Assembly (NCBI GenBank): GCA_041685735.1
Contig: JAWLFE010000011.1
Location: 1 to 64,000, forward strand
Direction of reading: 5' to 3'
Length of the DNA: 64,000 nucleotides
Origin: CSSed11-175R1 sp041685735
Lineage (GTDB): Bacteria > Actinomycetota > Nitriliruptoria > Nitriliruptorales > Nitriliruptoraceae
Below the pieces are notes generated by a model that worked only from the letters and a program-made list of their open reading frames with translations, was not told the DNA's origin and did no database searches. Both the position numbers and the translations under genes were made by a program. Shown here piece by piece: positions 59,934 through 64,000 of the stretch (position 1 is the first letter of the stretch; each line of letters begins with the position of its first letter).

Positions 59934-61070
59934 ATGACCATGCTGGGTCGGACGCGGTGGTTCGTGCTGCTGCTGGTGATCGGCGCGCTCGCCCTGACGG
60001 CCTGTGCTGCGGATGAGCCGGAGGAGACCGCCGCGCCGGTCGAGGACCCGGAGCCCGAACCGGAGCCGGAGCCGGAACCCGAGCCGGAGCCCGAACCGGA
60101 GCCGGAGCCGGAACCCGAGCCCGAGCCCGGACCGACGTCGGTGCTCACCGGCGAGGAGGTCGACGAGGACGTCCTCGAGCGCCCGCTGATGATCGTGAAG
60201 ATCGAGAACTCGCCGCAGTCGCGGCCCCAGACCGGCCTGGAAGCCGCCGACGTGGTCATCGAGGAGGTCGTCGAGGCGGGGGTGACCCGCTTCATGGCGC
60301 TGTTCCACAGTGAGATCGCCGACGATGTCGGCCCGACCCGCTCCGCGCGCCCGGTCGATGCCCAGTTGGTCGCGGGCTTCGGCCGATCGGGGTTCGTCTA
60401 CTCGGGCGCGCGGCCCGAGGTCCAGGGGATGCTGGCCAACACGCCGGCCATCCGGATCGCCGAGGGCGGTCCCGGCTTCTACCGGTTCGGCGAGCGGCGG
60501 GCGCCACACAACCTCTACAACCGCCTGCCGGAAGCCATGGACGCGGTGATCGACCGTGACGCGGAGCCGCTCGAGGCGGTGGGGTGGGTCTTCAGCGAGG
60601 AGCCGCCGAACGGTGAGGTCGCCTGCCCACCGGCCGGGTCGGACGAGCAGGACGAGCCGTGTGAGGACCCCGGCCGCCAGATCGAGATCCGGATGTCGAG
60701 CAGCTTCCGGACCGGGTGGGAGTACGACGGGGGCCAGGGTGTCTACCGCCGCCTGCAGAACGGGGAACCGTTCCGGGTGACCGGGCCCGATCGCATCGCT
60801 GCGGCCAACGTCGTGGTGCTCGAGACCCGTCACTACCTCGGGCAGCCCAACTGCTACGGGCAGCGGTGCCCGGAGACCGACGTGCTGACCGACGGCGCGC
60901 GTGCCGTGGTGCTGCGGGACGGCAACCGCTACGAGGCGACCTGGCGCAAGCCCACCGCCGGCGACGACATCCAGCTGTTCACCGAGGGCGGCCGGCCCTT
61001 CCCGTTGAAGCCCGGCGCGACCTGGGTGCACCTGCCGTCCGCGTCGGACATGCCCGCGGAGATCGGCTGA
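59934..61070 (+). CDS. DUF3048 lipoprotein (YerB-like)
   Basis: 378 residues, ATG with GGAG seven bases upstream. Lipobox LTAC at residues 21-24, then a Glu-Pro repeat of about 30 residues as a spacer through the wall, then DUF3048 (IVKIENSPQSRPQTGLEAAD; GPTRSARPVDAQLVAGFG; GDDIQLFTEGGRPFPLKPG). The domain occurs in surface lipoproteins of Gram-positive bacteria, function unknown. The repeat DNA is a GC-rich hexamer-type array (about 60046-60130). Confidence 0.88.
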   Translation: MTMLGRTRWFVLLLVIGALALTACAADEPEETAAPVEDPEPEPEPEPEPEPEPEPEPEPEPEPEPGPTSVLTGEEVDEDVLERPLMIVKIENSPQSRPQTGLEAADVVIEEVVEAGVTRFMALFHSEIADDVGPTRSARPVDAQLVAGFGRSGFVYSGARPEVQGMLANTPAIRIAEGGPGFYRFGERRAPHNLYNRLPEAMDAVIDRDAEPLEAVGWVFSEEPPNGEVACPPAGSDEQDEPCEDPGRQIEIRMSSSFRTGWEYDGGQGVYRRLQNGEPFRVTGPDRIAAANVVVLETRHYLGQPNCYGQRCPETDVLTDGARAVVLRDGNRYEATWRKPTAGDDIQLFTEGGRPFPLKPGATWVHLPSASDMPAEIG

Positions 61071-61246
61071 TCCCGACGGCCCGTGGCGGGGCCGATGTGG
61101 GCCTGCTGCACGCCGGATGTGCGTCCATCGTGCTGCGGTGAGGCAGTACGCTGCACGAGCAGGTCCGACCGCTGCGTGCGCCTTCGACCGGACGCCCAGG
61201 TCCCTGCCGTCCCAGCTTCTGGAACCACGAACGTTCGGAGTCCACG

Positions 61247-62158
61247 GTGACCGACCAGTCGACCGATCCCACCGCTGCGACCACCGGGAGCACCCGCGTC
61301 AAGCGCGGTCTCGCCGACATGCTCAAGGGTGGCGTCATCATGGACGTCATCGACGCCGAGCAGGCGCGTATCGCCGAGGAAGCCGGCGCCGTGGCCGTCA
61401 TGGCGCTCGAACGTGTGCCCGCCGACATCCGCAAGGACGGCGGTGTGGCGCGCATGAGCGACCCGGAGATGATCGATGGGATCGTCGATGCCGTGTCGAT
61501 CCCGGTGATGGCCAAGGCCCGCATCGGCCACTTCGTCGAGGCGCAGGTCCTGCAGGCGCTCGGTGTCGACTACGTCGACGAGTCGGAGGTCCTGACCCCG
61601 GCCGACGAGGCCAACCACATCGACAAGTGGCGGTTCGACGTGCCGTTCGTGTGTGGCGCCACCAACCTCGGTGAGGCGCTGCGTCGCATCGCCGAAGGCG
61701 CGGCGATGATCCGCTCCAAGGGCGAGGCCGGGACCGGCAACGTCGTCGAGGCGACCCGCCACATGCGCTCGATCACGGGCGAGATCCGGCGCCTGGCCAC
61801 GATGGACACCGCCGAGCTGTACGCGGCCGCCAAGGAGCACCGCGCGCCGATCGACCTGGTGACCGAGATCGCCGAGTCGGGCCGTCTGCCCACGGTGCTG
61901 TTCACCGCGGGCGGGATCGCGACCCCGGCCGACGCCGCGCTGATGATGCAGCTGGGCGCGGACGGTGTGTTCGTCGGCTCCGGCATCTTCAAGTCCGGCA
62001 ACCCCGAGCAGCGCGCCCGCGCGATCGTCGAGGCCACCACCCACTTCGAGGACCCGCAGGTGATCGCCAAGGTCTCGCGCGGGTTGGGCGAGGCGATGGT
62101 CGGGATCGAGATCAACACGCTGTCCGACGATCAGAAGTACGCCTCCCGCGGCTGGTGA
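61247..62158 (+). CDS. pdxS: Pyridoxal 5'-phosphate synthase, PdxS subunit
   Basis: 303 residues from GTG with GGAG upstream. KRGLADMLKGGVIMDVIDAEQA, the Lys loops (VMAKARIGHFVEAQ; RSKGEAGTGNVVEA) and FTAGGIATPADAALMMQLGADGVFVGSGIFKS are fully typical. Condenses ribose-5-phosphate, glyceraldehyde-3-phosphate and ammonia to PLP. Stop overlaps pdxT by four bases (GTGA). TACGCT near 61147 may be the -10 box. Confidence 0.97.
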   Translation: MTDQSTDPTAATTGSTRVKRGLADMLKGGVIMDVIDAEQARIAEEAGAVAVMALERVPADIRKDGGVARMSDPEMIDGIVDAVSIPVMAKARIGHFVEAQVLQALGVDYVDESEVLTPADEANHIDKWRFDVPFVCGATNLGEALRRIAEGAAMIRSKGEAGTGNVVEATRHMRSITGEIRRLATMDTAELYAAAKEHRAPIDLVTEIAESGRLPTVLFTAGGIATPADAALMMQLGADGVFVGSGIFKSGNPEQRARAIVEATTHFEDPQVIAKVSRGLGEAMVGIEINTLSDDQKYASRGW

Positions 62159-62832
62159 GTAGCCGCTTCGTTGCACCTCGGTGGACGCCGGGGGAGCGGC
62201 TCACGGGGCGGCTGCCGGACCCCGAGTGGTCGGACGATGCGCCGACGATCGGCGTCCTCGCGCTGCAGGGCGATGTGCTCGAGCACCTGCGTGCACTGCG
62301 CCGCTGTGGCGCCAACGCGACGCAGGTCCGCACCGCGACCGACCTCGACGGTGTCGACGGGCTGATCGTGCCCGGCGGTGAGTCGACCACCATCGGCAAG
62401 CTGCTCACCCGCTTCGAGGTGATGGAACCCCTACGGGCCCGGGTCGCGGCCGGCATGCCGACCTTCGGGACCTGCGCCGGGATGATCCTGCTGTCCGACG
62501 AGCTGGAGCAGGACGTCGCGCAGCCGGTGATCGGCGGGCTGCACGTGCGGACCCGCCGCAACGCCTTCGGCCGCCAACTGGACTCCTTCGACACCCGCAT
62601 CGAGGTCGCCGGCATCGACGGTGGTCCGTTGGACGTCGCCTTCATCCGTGCGCCGCGGGTCGAGCAGGTGCTGGCGGACGACGTCGAGGTCCTGGCCGAG
62701 GTCGACGGCTACCCGGTCGTGGTCCGCCAGGGGCCGCTGCTCGCGACGAGCTTCCACCCCGAGGTCACCGGCGACGACCGCCTCCACGCCGCCTTCGTCG
62801 CCACCGTGCGCGCCGCGATGGCGACGTCCTGA
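62155..62832 (+). CDS. pdxT: Pyridoxal 5'-phosphate synthase, PdxT glutaminase subunit
   Basis: 225 residues. About 30 extra N-terminal residues precede the family start TIGVLALQGDVLEHL. GGESTTIGKLL, the catalytic GTCAGMILL (Cys nucleophile), RNAFGRQLDSF and FHPEVTGD (catalytic His-Glu) are intact. Makes ammonia for PdxS. The longer N-terminus is unusual; the GTG overlapping pdxS argues it is real. Confidence 0.95.
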   Translation: MSSRFVAPRWTPGERLTGRLPDPEWSDDAPTIGVLALQGDVLEHLRALRRCGANATQVRTATDLDGVDGLIVPGGESTTIGKLLTRFEVMEPLRARVAAGMPTFGTCAGMILLSDELEQDVAQPVIGGLHVRTRRNAFGRQLDSFDTRIEVAGIDGGPLDVAFIRAPRVEQVLADDVEVLAEVDGYPVVVRQGPLLATSFHPEVTGDDRLHAAFVATVRAAMATS

Positions 62833-62939
62833 CACGCCTCCGGTGCAGACGACGGTCGCCCGTAGGCCGGAGTGCCGACCAGGTGGGTCGGCGGTCCGGC
62901 TACCGTCCTGCGACAACCTGCGTGGAACGGACCCCGCCC

Positions 62940-63998
62940 GTGAACCTGCTCGACCACGATCTGCTGCTGCGCGCGCCGAAGGTGCTGCTGCACGACCACC
63001 TCGACGGGGGCGTGCGCCCGCAGACGGTCCTCGACCTGGCGACGGAGATCGACCATGAGTTGCCGACCACCGATCCTGACGAGTTGGCGGCGTGGTTCGA
63101 CCAGCGCGGCAAGGGCGCGGACCTCGGTCGGTACCTGGAGACCTTCGAGCACACCGTCGCGGTGATGCAGACCCCTGGGGCGCTCGAGCGGATCGCCCGG
63201 GAGTGTGCCGAGGACCTGGATGCGGATGGCGTCGTCTACGCCGAGGTGCGGTTCGCCCCGGAGCTCGCGACCGCCGGAGGCCTGACGATCCCCGAGGTGC
63301 TGGAGGCGATCGCGCGGGGGTTCGCTGCGGGACCGGCAACGATCACGGTGCGCCAGATCGTGTGTGGGATGCGCCAGCAGGACCGGGCCGGGGAGGCGTT
63401 CGCGGCCGCGGCCGCGGCGCGCCACCTCGGCGTCGTCGGGATCGATCTTGCGGGACCCGAGGACGGGTTCCCGGCCTCGCAGCACGCCGCGGCCATCGCG
63501 GCCGCCCGTGAGGCGGGACTGCACGTGACGCTGCACGCCGGCGAAGCTGGGGGGCCGGCGTCGATCGCCGATGCGCTGGACCAGGGCGCGGAACGGCTGG
63601 GCCACGGGGTCCGGATCGTCGACGACCTCTCGACGGGCGAGGACGGCACCGACAGCATGGGGCCGGTCGCGCGGCGGGTCCTGGCGGGCGACGTGGCGCT
63701 GGAGGTGTGCCCGACCTCCAACGTGCACACCGGCGTGGTCGCCGACGTGGCCGACCACCCGATCGCCCGGCTGCGCGACGCCGGCTTCCGGGTGACGTTG
63801 AACACCGACAACCGGTTGATGAGCGGGGTGACGGCGACCAGCGAGTTCCTGACGATGGTGGACGCCTTCGGCATGGGCCTGGCGGAGTTCGAGGGCATGA
63901 CCCTCGCCGCGATGGAGAGTGCCTTCCTCGACGACGAGCAGGTGCGTGCCGCACTCGTCGAGCAGATCCAGCGCGGGTACGCGTCGCTGCGCCCCTGA
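62940..63998 (+). CDS. add: Adenosine deaminase
   Basis: 352 residues from GTG. PKVLLHDHLDGGVRPQT (H-x-H zinc ligands and substrate loop), YAEVRFAPE, LHAGEAGGPASIADAL (zinc His and catalytic Glu), ERLGHGVRI, VCPTSNVHTG and LNTDNRLMSG (catalytic Asp) are complete. Deaminates adenosine to inosine. Stop TGA is at 63996-63998, two bases before the window ends. TACCGT at 62899 may be its -10 box. Confidence 0.95.
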   Translation: MNLLDHDLLLRAPKVLLHDHLDGGVRPQTVLDLATEIDHELPTTDPDELAAWFDQRGKGADLGRYLETFEHTVAVMQTPGALERIARECAEDLDADGVVYAEVRFAPELATAGGLTIPEVLEAIARGFAAGPATITVRQIVCGMRQQDRAGEAFAAAAAARHLGVVGIDLAGPEDGFPASQHAAAIAAAREAGLHVTLHAGEAGGPASIADALDQGAERLGHGVRIVDDLSTGEDGTDSMGPVARRVLAGDVALEVCPTSNVHTGVVADVADHPIARLRDAGFRVTLNTDNRLMSGVTATSEFLTMVDAFGMGLAEFEGMTLAAMESAFLDDEQVRAALVEQIQRGYASLRP

Positions 63999-64000
63999 CT

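Overview
The window is a GC-rich bacterial scaffold (GTG starts and 4-base ATGA/GTGA gene overlaps are common). It has three 100-N gaps, so it is a draft or metagenome assembly. A complete phosphatidylinositol phosphate synthase - PIM acyltransferase - PimA operon, RskA/ZAS-type anti-sigma factors, a DUF222-HNH (13E12-type) gene with an actinobacterial SOS box and translation-coupled pdxS-pdxT all point to Actinomycetota. A glucosylglycerol pathway, a KorAB ferredoxin oxidoreductase and a lactate permease suggest a deep-branching, probably salt-tolerant lineage such as Nitriliruptoria. The lineage is inference from gene content only.

Layout. 1-4.2 kb: the end of a left-handed beta-helix protein, a HerA/DUF853 ATPase broken by one extra G in a homopolymer, and a GH3 glycosidase. 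4.2-8.4 kb, the most unusual part: a pirin, then two SAM methyltransferases that each carry an in-frame TGA at the same aligned position, followed by a conserved C-terminal segment. They are read here as selenocysteine proteins. The second is translationally coupled to a zinc anti-sigma factor and an ECF sigma factor. 8.4-11.1 kb: a DrrAB-like ABC exporter with a TetR regulator and a perfect palindromic operator. 11.2-19.9 kb: RlmA-type rRNA methyltransferase, Maf, DusB, a corrinoid-binding protein, an alpha/beta hydrolase, a luciferase-like oxidoreductase, Smr and SnoaL-like proteins. 20-24.4 kb: HAD phosphatase + GgpS (glucosylglycerol osmolyte synthesis) and a LctP permease. 24.4-29 kb: SOS-controlled DUF222-HNH gene, enoyl-CoA hydratase, CobC/CobS. 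29-39.6 kb: GltB, a FtsX-partner-like M23 hydrolase split by an artefactual gap, KorA-KorB, and a lone Fe-S PD-(D/E)XK nuclease. 39.6-48.4 kb: a PPOX flavoprotein, HIRAN and VanW proteins, a second M23 hydrolase, an RskA-like protein, PhoU, a Na/Pi symporter, a possible 15-codon gene and a gapped SulP transporter. 48.5-54 kb: tRNA-Val, ATP-grasp, Nudix, a FAD oxidoreductase coupled to an unknown protein. 54-64 kb: thrS, HIT, pgsA-patA-pimA, a DUF3048 lipoprotein, pdxST and adenosine deaminase.

How the genes work together. pgsA-patA-pimA make and decorate phosphatidylinositol mannosides, and all three overlap by a few bases. pdxS-pdxT form PLP synthase. The HAD protein and GgpS would convert ADP-glucose and glycerol-3-phosphate to glucosylglycerol. 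CobS/CobC complete the cobalamin lower-loop assembly. The sigma/anti-sigma pair most likely controls the Sec-methyltransferase in a thiol, metal or metalloid stress response. No selenocysteine machinery (selA, selB, selC, selD) lies in the window, so that reading depends on the rest of the genome.
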